Below are positions 33,472-41,763 of a stretch of DNA of 64,000 bases, piece by piece. How positions within the stretch are numbered: position 1 is the stretch's first letter; each line of letters starts with the position of its first letter. Under the pieces are notes generated by a model that saw nothing but the letters and a program-made list of their open reading frames with translations, ran no database searches and was not told the DNA's origin. This stretch comes from Bacillota bacterium (GTDB lineage: Bacteria > Bacillota > UBA4882 > UBA8346). The stretch lies in the NCBI GenBank assembly GCA_023415835.1, contig JAEZJK010000007.1, forward strand, positions 1 through 64,000, given 5' to 3'. Made by a program: the position numbers and the translations under genes.

Positions 33472-34109
33472 TAATTGCTGAGTTGATTTTTCCATTTAAG
33501 AAAGTTGGCATTTTCAAGAGAAATATCTGTTTGCCATTCTCTCTTGTGGTCTTGTTCTTTAAGTTTTTTATAGTCTTGATAAACATCTTTAGCGGATCTA
33601 ACCCCGGCTTCGCTTTGTGGGTACGCCGGAAACGTTACGGGCGAAACCTCTATTAATTCGGCTTCAATAACTGTCCTAATCTCCATTTCGGGGTTTGTTT
33701 CGTCCCATTCAGATTTTAACGCCCTGAAGATAAAAGATGATCCTGTTACGTCTCCGCGCTCGATTGTTTCAATATGCTTATCAGCCCACGAAGGCGGATC
33801 AATCTCATAACGAAGTCCAATATCATCCTCTCCGACTGTTAATGTTCCGGGAATTCTACCTAATATTTCGGCCAAATTGTGCTGCCAAGAGGCAACCACA
33901 TCAGCATCGGAGCGACTTAAATAATTGGCAAAGGCCCCTTTCCTAAAACGTTCCTGAAAATATCCCCAAATAGGATCCGATAATTGATCCCATTTAACGG
34001 CGTAACCTACTATTTTTCTTTTTTGCCCTTCACCTTCTCCGACGGCCCGGACTTCAACTTTTATTTTATTACTGCGTTGTTCCTTGTCCTGGGTTAATTT
34101 GTCCGGCAT
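33471..34109 (-). CDS. HK97 prohead protease
   Basis: 212 residues from the ATG at 34109, eight bases after AAAGGAGG; an ATG at 34115 is too close to it. Serine protease of the herpesvirus-assemblin-like U35 family, with the catalytic His in VVASWQHNLAEILGR and Ser in DVTGSSFIFRA. It matures the capsid and cuts off the delta domain. Overlaps the portal gene by 41 bases. Confidence 0.92.
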   Translation of the reverse strand: MPDKLTQDKEQRSNKIKVEVRAVGEGEGQKRKIVGYAVKWDQLSDPIWGYFQERFRKGAFANYLSRSDADVVASWQHNLAEILGRIPGTLTVGEDDIGLRYEIDPPSWADKHIETIERGDVTGSSFIFRALKSEWDETNPEMEIRTVIEAELIEVSPVTFPAYPQSEAGVRSAKDVYQDYKKLKEQDHKREWQTDISLENANFLKWKNQLSN

Positions 34110-35358
34110 TGTCATTACCTCCTTTCTCAATTTTTGCTTTCCAAATTTCATAAATCTTATCGACCGGCATCATGGTGCCATTCATTACATGAATATCGCC
34201 GCCCTCATAACCGTTCATGTCCTCCAATTCCAAGACATTATTAGGTGAAAATGCGCCAATCTGAACCATTGTGTTATAAAAATCTTTTTGGGCTTGGGTG
34301 TCTCCTCGTAAGAATCCCTTAACGTTGTATTTGGCAAATCTGCGCTTTCTTTCGTTGGGTAAAAGCAGATCCCGAATTATCGTTTGTTCGTTATGGACTA
34401 TATGAGCATTTAAGCAAGATGTTAAATAATCAATTCTTTGTTGCTCGTTGTTGTTAAAAGTGCTTTTTTCGTAATCCAAAACCTTGTAAAGTGGGAGATT
34501 AAAAAACCGCGCCACCTCTTGAATTTGGAATTTCCTAGTTTCAATCATCTGAGATTCTTCGGGATTATTACTTATATTTTGATATTTAGAGCCGCCTTCT
34601 AAAAATAAAACTTTGTTGGAGTTAATGACGCCAGAATATTTTTCATAAAAACTATCTTTAAACCTCTTGAAAGCATCATCTTTTAAATTCCCGGGATATT
34701 CAACTATCCCGCCCATATGAGCACCATTAGAAAAATATCGCGCCCCAAATTCTTCTGCCGCAATCGAAAGGCCCAAGGCTTCCCGCGCTACTTCAATAAA
34801 TTTAACAACGTTTTCGGTCTGATTGAAACGCAAACCGCGCAGGCAGTATATATCTTCCGGGTAATACTTAGCCTTATTGCCGTTTTCATCGGTTACAACA
34901 TAAAATTTCTGGCCAGTCTGAGTGTTTCGGAAAGGCTGAACCGCATTAGTCGGAATATTCCAAAGTTCGACTACATCCCCGGCCTTGTTTCGCTTTTTAT
35001 AACCATATCCATAGCCGGTTAAAAGGTAGTTAACCCAGATCATTTGCCAAAACTCAAAGGCGGTTGTTTCCGGGTTCGGCAGGTGATGAATTAACGGGTA
35101 AACCGGATGGTTTATATCATTTTCACTGCCGCGCTCGACCGTTTTTTTAAGATGAAGCGGAAGCGCCGATAAATCCGATGAAATTGTATTGACACAAGCA
35201 AAGACGGCGGCTACCTTGATCGCCGTTTCTTCGTTTATCGCTATTCCGGTTTTTGATACCCCGCCACCCATTAGATTGATCAGCCACTGGGAAGGGTTTG
35301 AAATTGGGGTTCCCTCAAAAATGGTTGCGCGTTTTTCTAAAATATCGTAAAGCCCCAA
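34069..35358 (-). CDS. Portal protein, HK97 family
   Basis: 429 residues. Family features: N-terminal NEETAIKVAAVFACVNTISSD, NYLLTGYGYGYKKRNK, and the clip/stem region with FFNLPLYKVLDYEKSTFNNN. Forms the dodecameric DNA entry ring. The C-terminal tail is Gly/Asn/Gln-rich. Confidence 0.94.
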   Translation of the reverse strand: MGLYDILEKRATIFEGTPISNPSQWLINLMGGGVSKTGIAINEETAIKVAAVFACVNTISSDLSALPLHLKKTVERGSENDINHPVYPLIHHLPNPETTAFEFWQMIWVNYLLTGYGYGYKKRNKAGDVVELWNIPTNAVQPFRNTQTGQKFYVVTDENGNKAKYYPEDIYCLRGLRFNQTENVVKFIEVAREALGLSIAAEEFGARYFSNGAHMGGIVEYPGNLKDDAFKRFKDSFYEKYSGVINSNKVLFLEGGSKYQNISNNPEESQMIETRKFQIQEVARFFNLPLYKVLDYEKSTFNNNEQQRIDYLTSCLNAHIVHNEQTIIRDLLLPNERKRRFAKYNVKGFLRGDTQAQKDFYNTMVQIGAFSPNNVLELEDMNGYEGGDIHVMNGTMMPVDKIYEIWKAKIEKGGNDNAGQINPGQGTTQ

Positions 35359-35363
35359 TTAAA

Positions 35364-35594
35364 TCATCTCCTTCCCGGCCAAAATACCCACATTAAAAAG
35401 ATTCCGCATATTAACCAAGCTAACGGCTCATAAATTAGCCACAAACCGTGGAAAACCATAAAAAAACCGGTTATAATACCGGTTAATCTAATTTGTTCGT
35501 CGGTTATCTTGATTTTAGGCGGTTTTATCTTGATTTTTGGCATTTTTATATGATTTTTCAGCCAAAATAAAGCGTTTTTAAGATGTTTTATCAT
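35364..35594 (-). CDS. Small membrane protein between portal and terminase
   Basis: 76 residues. A very basic N-terminal part with KMPKIKIKPPKIKIT repeats is followed by two membrane helices (GIITGFFMVFHGLWLIY, LAWLICGIFLMWVFW). Small membrane proteins at this position occur in other phages; role unknown. Confidence 0.7.
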   Translation of the reverse strand: MIKHLKNALFWLKNHIKMPKIKIKPPKIKITDEQIRLTGIITGFFMVFHGLWLIYEPLAWLICGIFLMWVFWPGRR

Positions 35595-35608
35595 GCCATT
35601 TCCTCCTT

Positions 35609-37342
35609 CTAGAGTCCTAAAATGCCGCGCTCTTGGTATGGGTTTATATCTGGTTCATTCACCATCGCCAAAACATGGGCATTAATCCCGGCGGCCAACG
35701 GGTCAATCCTCTTCGTCCGGTCCTTGCCTTTGTCCAGCATAATGTTTCCGCTCGGCCCCATCCGGGTAACGGCGTTTCCGACCGCCATATCTAAGACCGG
35801 ATTTTTTAGATAAATTACTTTTCGATTGTAAACTTTGCCCCGAAAGTCCTTAGTCGCTTCGCTTAGGTTTGAATACGATTGCCGGATCGCTACCGGCGTA
35901 AATCCTAATTCGGTTAATTCGTGTTCCAACCAGGTCGCCATCGCTTCATCAAATCCAAGCTGTTCTTTAGGCCAGTTGTATTTTTCATACATGCCGACGA
36001 TGTATTCTAAAACGAAATGATAATCGACTTCTGCTCCCGGCGTTGCGGTTATATACCCTTCCTTAACCCAAAAATCATAAGGCTCTTTGTCGTGTTTTCG
36101 TTTGTAATCAAGCATTTCTTGGGGCATAAAGGAATGAGATAATATTATAAATTTATCCTCATAAGGTATTTCAAAAGTAACGCTGGTTAAATCTAACCGG
36201 GAAGAAAGATCAATCCCGGTAAAGACCGTCATCCCTTTAATATCCGGCAATATATCAACCTGACACTTTTTCCACTTGGACAACTCCATGTATCCCGACG
36301 CGTTAAACTCTACCCAAAGATTCATGTTTTTGGTCATAAAGTTCCGCATTTTATCCGGATCTTCTAGGGCTTCTTTAAGCTGACCCTTTAAATACGTCAT
36401 CATACGCGGAACGTGATACATTAAGGGATTTGCTTTGTACCAGTTTTTTGGGTTTTTTATATCGTCGTTTTTGTCAAGTTCGGCGATATAAACAAATACT
36501 TCCTCGTTTTCGGAAGTCCCGGCCAGAATCTTTTTGCAGTATTCATATTCCTTGTGGCAAGGGCCATTAAGAAGGAATCCGGCGGTTGTAATGATCAAGA
36601 TTAACCCTTGGCGTTGCAAGCCCATACCGGAAACAAGGACATCTAACATCTCAGTCGTTTTGTGGGCGTGATACTCGTCGATGTTCCCGAGGTGAGGATT
36701 AAAACCGTCGATTGTATCTGTATCTTTACCAAGGGGCCGGATAATGGAATCCGTTTTGTCGTGGAATATCTCTAAAGTTGATTCTCGGATCCTAAACCGC
36801 TTTTTAAGATCCGGGCTTGCCTTGATCGTCTTCTTAGCAAAGTTCCAAACTATTTTAGCCTGATCTTTTTTGGTTGCTGTGGTGTAAACCTGCGCCCCGA
36901 TTTCATCATCGAAACCAGCCATGTAATTACTGATTCCGCCGGATAACTCGGATTTAGTATTTTTACGGGCTACTTGGATATATGCTTTTTTAAATCGGCG
37001 GAAACCGGTGTCTTTATGGACCCATCCGAAGATTGAACCAACTATAAACTCTTGGAAGTCAACTAGAATAATGGGTTCTCCGGCGACTTCGCCCTCAACG
37101 TGTTTGAGGTATGAAAAAAAGCGGAATAATCTTTCCGCCCTTTCTCGCTTAAAAACATAGGGAAAATTCTTGGTTCCTTGCCGCTTTAAATCTTTTATAT
37201 GACGCTTGCAAGCTAGTTTTACGGCTTCACAAGCTATAATTTTACCGGAAATAACCTTTTCGGCGTATTTCGTAACCGGATCGTCCGGTAAAACAAATTT
37301 CTTTTTATTTGGCTTTTTTAGTTTGGAAACCTTGGTAGGCAT
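35609..37342 (-). CDS. terL: Terminase large subunit
   Basis: 577 residues from the ATG at 37342. ATPase with a Walker A-like VARKNTKSE, Walker B region GNIDEYHAHKTTEMLDVLVS and coupling motif LIITTAG; the nuclease half starts at FTGIDLSSRLDLTSVTFEI with an acidic metal site and includes QLGFDEAMATWLEHEL. Packages DNA into the prohead. The ribosome binding region (GGTGGTGG) is unusual. Confidence 0.95.
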   Translation of the reverse strand: MPTKVSKLKKPNKKKFVLPDDPVTKYAEKVISGKIIACEAVKLACKRHIKDLKRQGTKNFPYVFKRERAERLFRFFSYLKHVEGEVAGEPIILVDFQEFIVGSIFGWVHKDTGFRRFKKAYIQVARKNTKSELSGGISNYMAGFDDEIGAQVYTTATKKDQAKIVWNFAKKTIKASPDLKKRFRIRESTLEIFHDKTDSIIRPLGKDTDTIDGFNPHLGNIDEYHAHKTTEMLDVLVSGMGLQRQGLILIITTAGFLLNGPCHKEYEYCKKILAGTSENEEVFVYIAELDKNDDIKNPKNWYKANPLMYHVPRMMTYLKGQLKEALEDPDKMRNFMTKNMNLWVEFNASGYMELSKWKKCQVDILPDIKGMTVFTGIDLSSRLDLTSVTFEIPYEDKFIILSHSFMPQEMLDYKRKHDKEPYDFWVKEGYITATPGAEVDYHFVLEYIVGMYEKYNWPKEQLGFDEAMATWLEHELTELGFTPVAIRQSYSNLSEATKDFRGKVYNRKVIYLKNPVLDMAVGNAVTRMGPSGNIMLDKGKDRTKRIDPLAAGINAHVLAMVNEPDINPYQERGILGL

Positions 37343-37361
37343 AACCACCACCACACATTAT

Positions 37362-37865
37362 CTAGTCAAATTCATTCCCAAATTCATCTACCTTTTCCGG
37401 TTGGCGGTTATTTCTCGCATAACTTGCTATGGCTGCCGGGGTTAAGTAGAATTCGCAAGCATATTTTTTAATTAAGTCAGCCATCTTGGTCATAACCAAA
37501 AGGGACGGGTTTTGAATGCTGCTGGCAACATATAAATTACCGTTATCGTCCTCTTTTTTAATTTCAGTTTTAATACCTTCGCTTCTAACATCTTGAGACG
37601 CTTCGCAATATTTCGCCCAGGCGTCGCATAGGATCGCAAAGGCCGGGGCTGTGAAGTTGTTTAAAAGTTTTTTCTCAATTAGTTGGGATTGCAAGGAGTC
37701 CCAAAGGTTTTTGGCTTCGGGTTCGTCTAAAACAAAATCGGGAACCAAAATTTTATCGGTCCCGATTTCTAATTGATTGGATTGGCGCTGGGCAATTTCG
37801 GCTTTGGTAAGGTGAGTTTTGCCACCCCCAACAATATTTTCAATGTTTTTGGCTTTTCTTGGCAT
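37362..37865 (-). CDS. terS: Terminase small subunit, P27 family
   Basis: 167 residues with the P27 pattern: PDFVLDEPEAKNLWDSLQSQ, FAILCDAWAKYCEA and the C-terminal LTPAAIASYARN. Recognises the packaging site. Encoded directly before TerL. Confidence 0.9.
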   Translation of the reverse strand: MPRKAKNIENIVGGGKTHLTKAEIAQRQSNQLEIGTDKILVPDFVLDEPEAKNLWDSLQSQLIEKKLLNNFTAPAFAILCDAWAKYCEASQDVRSEGIKTEIKKEDDNGNLYVASSIQNPSLLVMTKMADLIKKYACEFYLTPAAIASYARNNRQPEKVDEFGNEFD

Positions 37866-37977
37866 TTACTACCACCTTCTAGAATAACCAGTTTAAAAAT
37901 AAAAGGAGACTCGTTCACGGAATCAGGCAGCTTCGGTCTGGAGCTAAATCGCCCTAGACTTTTGACCAGCCCCTCCC

Positions 37978-38199
37978 CTACCTGCTCTTTGCTCCATGTA
38001 TTCTCAAGTATTCTTCCCGTTGTTCTTTAGCCTCTTGAGAATTCATTGCTTTATATATCTTATCTAACCCATGCAAAGCAATAAATACTTTCAACCTCTC
38101 ATTCTCTTTCTCTACCTCTTTAATCTTTATATCAACTTCATCAGCTAAATAATATTCCATGTTATATCCTGGTTGTAATTCCATAGTTCTTTTATCCAT
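37978..38199 (-). CDS. Hypothetical coiled-coil protein
   Basis: 73 residues, a helix from DEVDIKIKEVEKENERLKVF to the basic end RIHGAKSR. AAGGAG precedes the ATG. Lies between HNH and TerS. The gap 37866-37977 has no gene; it could hold the packaging site, but nothing shows this. Confidence 0.6.
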   Translation of the reverse strand: MDKRTMELQPGYNMEYYLADEVDIKIKEVEKENERLKVFIALHGLDKIYKAMNSQEAKEQREEYLRIHGAKSR

Positions 38200-38213
38200 C
38201 TCTAACTCCTTAT

Positions 38214-38324
38214 TTATTTAATATATAAATTAATATGTTTAAGATTATATATTAATAAACCAAATAAAAATCTAATATAGTCAATAAAATTAAAGAATAT
38301 TAAGTGTTTATATTTATATAACAT
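38214..38324 (-). CDS. Possible AT-rich mini-ORF
   Basis: 36 residues starting MLYKYKHLIFFNFIDYIRFL, with TGATG overlap to the HNH stop and GAGGGGAAAG upstream. Very AT-rich and possibly spurious; kept because of the coupling geometry. Confidence 0.3.
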   Translation of the reverse strand: MLYKYKHLIFFNFIDYIRFLFGLLIYNLKHINLYIK

Positions 38325-38680
38325 CATCTTTCCCCTCTCATTTCCCTTCGGCCTTTTACGCTATTGCAATGAATACAGCCAGGTTGATGATTATCTTTAT
38401 TCCAAAACAATAGATCGTCTTTAGTGCAAGGCTTTATATGATCAACGCATTCGGCAAGCTCTGTACATCCAGGTAATTTAATTACACAGAACTGGTTCTC
38501 TGCCTTTGCTAAAAAGGCTTTACTGTACTTCTGCCACCGACTGTCATATCCTCTCTGGTGCGCTGTCCCTCTCCGCTTATCCCAAAACCTCTGCTCCTTC
38601 GGCTTGCAATCCTCACAATACCCAGGACGATCAACGAGTTTTTTGCATCTTGGGCAGAGCGACTTTGGTCTACTTGGCAT
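38324..38680 (-). CDS. HNH endonuclease
   Basis: 118 residues. Zinc pair CPRCKKLVDRPGYCEDC and the HNH core CVDHIKPCTKDDLLF with NHQPGCIHCNSVKGRREM. HNH proteins beside terS/terL are needed for packaging in HK97- and phi12-like phages. First gene of the late operon. Confidence 0.92.
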   Translation of the reverse strand: MPSRPKSLCPRCKKLVDRPGYCEDCKPKEQRFWDKRRGTAHQRGYDSRWQKYSKAFLAKAENQFCVIKLPGCTELAECVDHIKPCTKDDLLFWNKDNHQPGCIHCNSVKGRREMRGER

Positions 38681-38793
38681 TTAATCACCTTCAATATCGG
38701 GTCTATCTCATCTTAGCCTAAACCCTAATTCACATAGGGTGAGTGAAATGTCGTGGGCCTAAGTACTAACCCTGGATCTTTTAGACTAAATTA

Positions 38794-38819
38794 AAAAGCC
38801 CTAACTTAATAGGGCTTTT
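38794..38819. terminator. Bidirectional terminator between late operon and IbrAB cassette
   Basis: AAAAGCCCTA/TAGGGCTTTT around six bases, 10-bp perfect stem with A and T tracts on both sides. Confidence 0.75.
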
Positions 38820-38820
38820 A

Positions 38821-38897
38821 CGTGAGTTTAAGGCTTGCTCACCGGCTAGAGAGTGCCTTTCGACACCTCTCGATCGTTTTCAGTATAATCTATACTG
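38821..38897 (+). ncRNA. Run of small hairpins, candidate structured RNA or regulatory DNA
   Basis: GTGAG/CTCAC (38822-38842), GAGAG/CTCTC (about 38849-38871) and the perfect palindrome CAGTATA-ATC-TATACTG (38881-38897) follow in series. The last holds a TATAAT with TCGACA 18 bases upstream. The 38698-39056 gap has no protein gene. No known RNA family recognised. Confidence 0.35.
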
Positions 38898-38909
38898 GTG
38901 TAAAAGCAT

Positions 38910-38963
38910 AGTCCATTTTCTGTCCATTTTTGGGCCATTTCCTGTCCGTTTTCTGTCCATAGG
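38910..38963 (+). repeat. Five phased 11-bp repeats (TGTCCATTTTC type)
   Basis: Copies start at 38910, 38921, 38932, 38943 and 38954 with no gaps: AGTCCATTTTC, TGTCCATTTTT, GGGCCATTTCC, TGTCCGTTTTC, TGTCCATAGG. One unit is about one helical turn, so all lie on one face of the DNA, ending 16 bases before the -35 box of the IbrAB cassette promoter. Looks like a multi-site binding region for an activator or repressor. Confidence 0.85.
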
Positions 38964-38979
38964 TATTTTAAAATATTAA

Positions 38980-39008
38980 TTGACACGCTAACATATCTAT
39001 GATATATT
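38980..39008 (+). promoter_or_regulatory. Promoter of the IbrAB cassette
   Basis: TTGACA (38980-38985), 17-base spacer, TATATT (39003-39008), about 50 bases before the first ATG. Confidence 0.8.
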
Positions 39009-39056
39009 TATATCAAGCGATACGTTAAAGTATCATATTCAAAGGAGGCCATTAAA

Positions 39057-39392
39057 ATGAAAAAAGAAGTCCGCGAAGTCCTTAACCACATTAAATCCGA
39101 TGAAGAAGCTCAAGCATATAGAGATTTAATGGGAAATTTAACCGATGAAGAATTTATCCAAACAATGAAAGAAGCAAAAGAAAAAAGGGATTCGCTAAAA
39201 TGCAAAATTTGTGGTCGCCCAATAAAAGAATCTTCTTTTGAATCTTTCTTTACCTTAGAAACACTTGAAAATATGCCTTGTTCTGAAGAGTGCAAGCAAA
39301 AGCAAATAGCCGAAACCCAAAAAATAGCTGAAAAAGAACAAAAACAACATCCCGATTGGCACGGCCCAGTAAATCAATCGGAGCCATATTGA
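39057..39392 (+). CDS. Zinc-finger protein, first gene of IbrAB cassette
   Basis: 111 residues. A helical, acidic N-terminal half is followed by CKICGRPIKES and MPCSEECKQKQ, a four-Cys zinc site about 26 residues apart, then a charged coiled tail. AAAGGAGG precedes the ATG. No family recognised; it may bind nucleic acid or the IbrA/IbrB partners. Confidence 0.7.
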   Translation: MKKEVREVLNHIKSDEEAQAYRDLMGNLTDEEFIQTMKEAKEKRDSLKCKICGRPIKESSFESFFTLETLENMPCSEECKQKQIAETQKIAEKEQKQHPDWHGPVNQSEPY

Positions 39393-39393
39393 A

Positions 39394-39822
39394 GTGAAAG
39401 CCATCTTAGAAATTGAACTTATTGGCGACAATGCCGTTCAAGAAATAAGAATGTTGAACAAAATAACCAATAATCTAATCCCCGAGACCGGGGATGTAGC
39501 TTTTGGTTCTTGTCCCCCTGTTGGTTGGGTTGCTGAAATAACTGGTTTCGACCTCCGATATAAATACGCCCGAACCTTTTTAAAATTCAAAAAAGATTAT
39601 TCCCGCGCTAACTCCAAAGGCTCACGTGGTGTTTATGCTGAGTATATCCTAGAAGAAGGTAAAATCTACGATGTAAAGCAACCCGTTACTTGGAAACGTG
39701 ATAAACGCTATTTTTGCACTGTTCGAGATTGGCAAATTGTCGAAATAGACGAGATGGAAGTGATTCTATGCCTAAACGAACGCTCATGGTCAACGTCTAC
39801 GAAGCCGCAAAACAACGAATAG
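39394..39822 (+). CDS. Hypothetical protein of the IbrAB cassette
   Basis: 142 residues from a GTG one base after the preceding stop. Mixed alpha/beta with SCPPVGWVAEITGFDLRYKY, RGVYAEYILEEGKIYDV and YFCTVRDWQIVEID. The end overlaps the IbrA-like gene by 55 bases in another frame, so the pair is tightly coupled. Unknown. Confidence 0.65.
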   Translation: MKAILEIELIGDNAVQEIRMLNKITNNLIPETGDVAFGSCPPVGWVAEITGFDLRYKYARTFLKFKKDYSRANSKGSRGVYAEYILEEGKIYDVKQPVTWKRDKRYFCTVRDWQIVEIDEMEVILCLNERSWSTSTKPQNNE

Positions 39823-40985
39823 CATGGGTATTTGATACCTTTGACAAAATTTATATTAGTTTTAGCGGCGGCAAAGACTCGTCCGTTATGCTTCATTTGG
39901 TTATGGACGAAGCTATAAAACGAAATAAAAAAATTGGCGTTCTATTCCTAGATTTAGAAGGCCAATATAAGCTCACGATTGACCATATCAAAAAAATGTT
40001 TGAATTATACAAAGACCATATAGAACCTTATTGGGTCGCTTTGCCAATCGCTTTAAGAAATGCCGTTTCCCAATTCGAACCCAAATGGACCTGTTGGGAA
40101 CCCGGCAAAGATTGGATTAGACAACCTCCCGAAACAGCCATTACAGATCAGTCATTTTTCCCGTTTTACAACTACAATATGGAGTTCGAAGAATTCGTAC
40201 CAAAATTCGGCGAATGGTACGGACAAGGACGTTTAACCGCTTGCTTTGTCGGGATTCGCGCCGACGAATCTTTAAACCGTTACCGAACCATTGTTCGAGA
40301 TAAAAACAAATATGAGGATAAACAATATACTACTTGGTGTGGTCATGGCGTTTATAATATTTACCCGATTTATGATTGGAAAACCCAAGACATATGGACT
40401 TACAATGGCAAATTTAGCAAGCCTTATAATAAACTTTATGACTATATGCAACTTGCCGGGCTGTCTATCCACCAAATGCGAATTTGCCAGCCATACGGTG
40501 ACGATCAGCGAAAAGGGCTTTGGCTATTTCACATCATCGAACCGGAAACATGGTCTAAGATAGTCGCTCGTGTCAACGGCGCTAACTCCGGTGCGCTTTA
40601 TGTTCAGGAATCAGGTAACATTCTCGGAAATATCAAAATCCATAAACCAGAGGGTCACACTTGGCAATCGTTCGCCAAATTACTTTTGTGTAGTATGCCA
40701 GAAAAATCACGTAACCACTTTGAAAACAAAATCGCCGTCTTTCTTAAATGGTGGTATGATCGCGGTTATTCTAACGGAATACCAGATGAAGCCGATCTGA
40801 AAGCGGAAGCTGATAAAAAAACTCCTTCATGGCGACGAATCTGCAAGGTATTACTAAAAAATGATTATTGGTGTAAAGGCCTTTCTTTTACAATGACTAA
40901 AAGCGAATCCTATGAACGATATCAAAAAATCATGAAAAGGAGAAAACAAAAATGGCAATCAATGATGCGCTCGTTGGGCTTATAA
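39768..40985 (+). CDS. ibrA: IbrA-like PAPS-reductase-fold protein (DUF3440 type)
   Basis: 405 residues. The ATP-pyrophosphatase P-loop is ISFSGGKDSS (33-38 SGGKDS), and typical downstream blocks are FVGIRADESLNRYRT, YPIYDWKTQDIWTY and MRICQPYGDDQRKGLWLFH. DndC-, CysH- and IbrA-like enzymes adenylate a substrate before sulfur transfer; the substrate is unknown here. With the next gene it matches IbrA/IbrB, described in E. coli as prophage gene co-activators. Start chosen at the ATG 39768, after GGAAG. Confidence 0.85.
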   Translation: MPKRTLMVNVYEAAKQRIAWVFDTFDKIYISFSGGKDSSVMLHLVMDEAIKRNKKIGVLFLDLEGQYKLTIDHIKKMFELYKDHIEPYWVALPIALRNAVSQFEPKWTCWEPGKDWIRQPPETAITDQSFFPFYNYNMEFEEFVPKFGEWYGQGRLTACFVGIRADESLNRYRTIVRDKNKYEDKQYTTWCGHGVYNIYPIYDWKTQDIWTYNGKFSKPYNKLYDYMQLAGLSIHQMRICQPYGDDQRKGLWLFHIIEPETWSKIVARVNGANSGALYVQESGNILGNIKIHKPEGHTWQSFAKLLLCSMPEKSRNHFENKIAVFLKWWYDRGYSNGIPDEADLKAEADKKTPSWRRICKVLLKNDYWCKGLSFTMTKSESYERYQKIMKRRKQKWQSMMRSLGL

Positions 40986-41584
40986 ATGAACTACAACAAT
41001 TACCAGAAGACAAGAAAATAGCCGCCCTTAATGCGATAAAACTAAAATTGCACGAAGTAAGCCCTTTTATTAATGAACCGGTTGACTGTGTTCTTTGGGT
41101 CAGTGCTGACGAAGTCGAGGCCAACGATTACAACCCAAACAAAGTCGCACCTCCAGAAATGAAACTCTTACAACATTCAATCCGAGAAGATGGATACACT
41201 CAGCCTATTGTTGGTTTCTGGGAAGGTGACCATTTTGAAGTAGTTGACGGATTCCACCGCAACCGCGTTGGCAAAGAATGTGCCGATGTTCGTCAACGGT
41301 TAAAAGGCTACTTGCCAGTAACTATTATCAATGATGACCGCAAGGATAAATCGGATCGTATTGCGGCCACAATTCGGCACAATCGCGCGCGTGGGAAACA
41401 TATTGTAACCGCCATGAGCGATATTGTAGTTGAATTATCCCGCCGAAATTGGACCGACGAAAAGATCGCTAAGGAGCTTGGTATGGATGCCGATGAAGTT
41501 TTAAGACTTAAGCAAATAACAGGATTGGCCGAAATGTTTAGCGACAAAGAATTTTCAATGGCATGGGAGGGTGATGTGTTATGA
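40952..41584 (+). CDS. ibrB: IbrB-like ParB-domain protein
   Basis: 210 residues. ParB/sulfiredoxin-like N-terminal domain: YNPNKVAPPEMKLLQHSIRE, then DGYTQPIVGFWEGDHFEVVD and GFHRNRVGKEC, with DRIAATIRHNRARGKH typical of the IbrB subgroup, and a C-terminal helix-turn-helix-like WTDEKIAKELGMDADEVLRL. ParB folds can bind CTP; whether this one does is unknown. Overlaps IbrA by 34 bases, consistent with complex formation. Confidence 0.85.
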   Translation: MAINDALVGLINELQQLPEDKKIAALNAIKLKLHEVSPFINEPVDCVLWVSADEVEANDYNPNKVAPPEMKLLQHSIREDGYTQPIVGFWEGDHFEVVDGFHRNRVGKECADVRQRLKGYLPVTIINDDRKDKSDRIAATIRHNRARGKHIVTAMSDIVVELSRRNWTDEKIAKELGMDADEVLRLKQITGLAEMFSDKEFSMAWEGDVL

Positions 41585-41763
41585 AAACTCCCGATCTCCC
41601 TATCGCCCAAGCCGAACGCGAATACAACTTGCCAACCGGGACTATTCGCCGGGACATTCACCGGAAACGGTTTGAACCCGATGAATACCGTAAATTAGGC
41701 CGGGATTGGTTAATAACCAAAGAAGCCGTCGAACGAATTTATAAAAGAGCCTCTCAACCCTGA
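41581..41763 (+). CDS. Small helix-turn-helix protein
   Basis: 60 residues: AEREYNLPTGTIRRDIHRKR and ARKLGRDWLI-like wing (EYRKLGRDWLITKEAVERIY), an excisionase/MerR-type winged helix. ATGA overlap with ibrB. Probably regulates the cassette or binds the 11-bp repeats. Convergent with the 41754-42149 gene, overlapping by ten bases. Confidence 0.7.
   Translation: MKTPDLPIAQAEREYNLPTGTIRRDIHRKRFEPDEYRKLGRDWLITKEAVERIYKRASQP

Noticed and set aside
37866..37977. cos or pac site next to terS
   Set aside because: No defining sequence can be seen; only a gene-free gap.
38910..38963. CRISPR array
   Set aside because: Units are 11 bp, imperfect and without spacers; no cas genes in the window.
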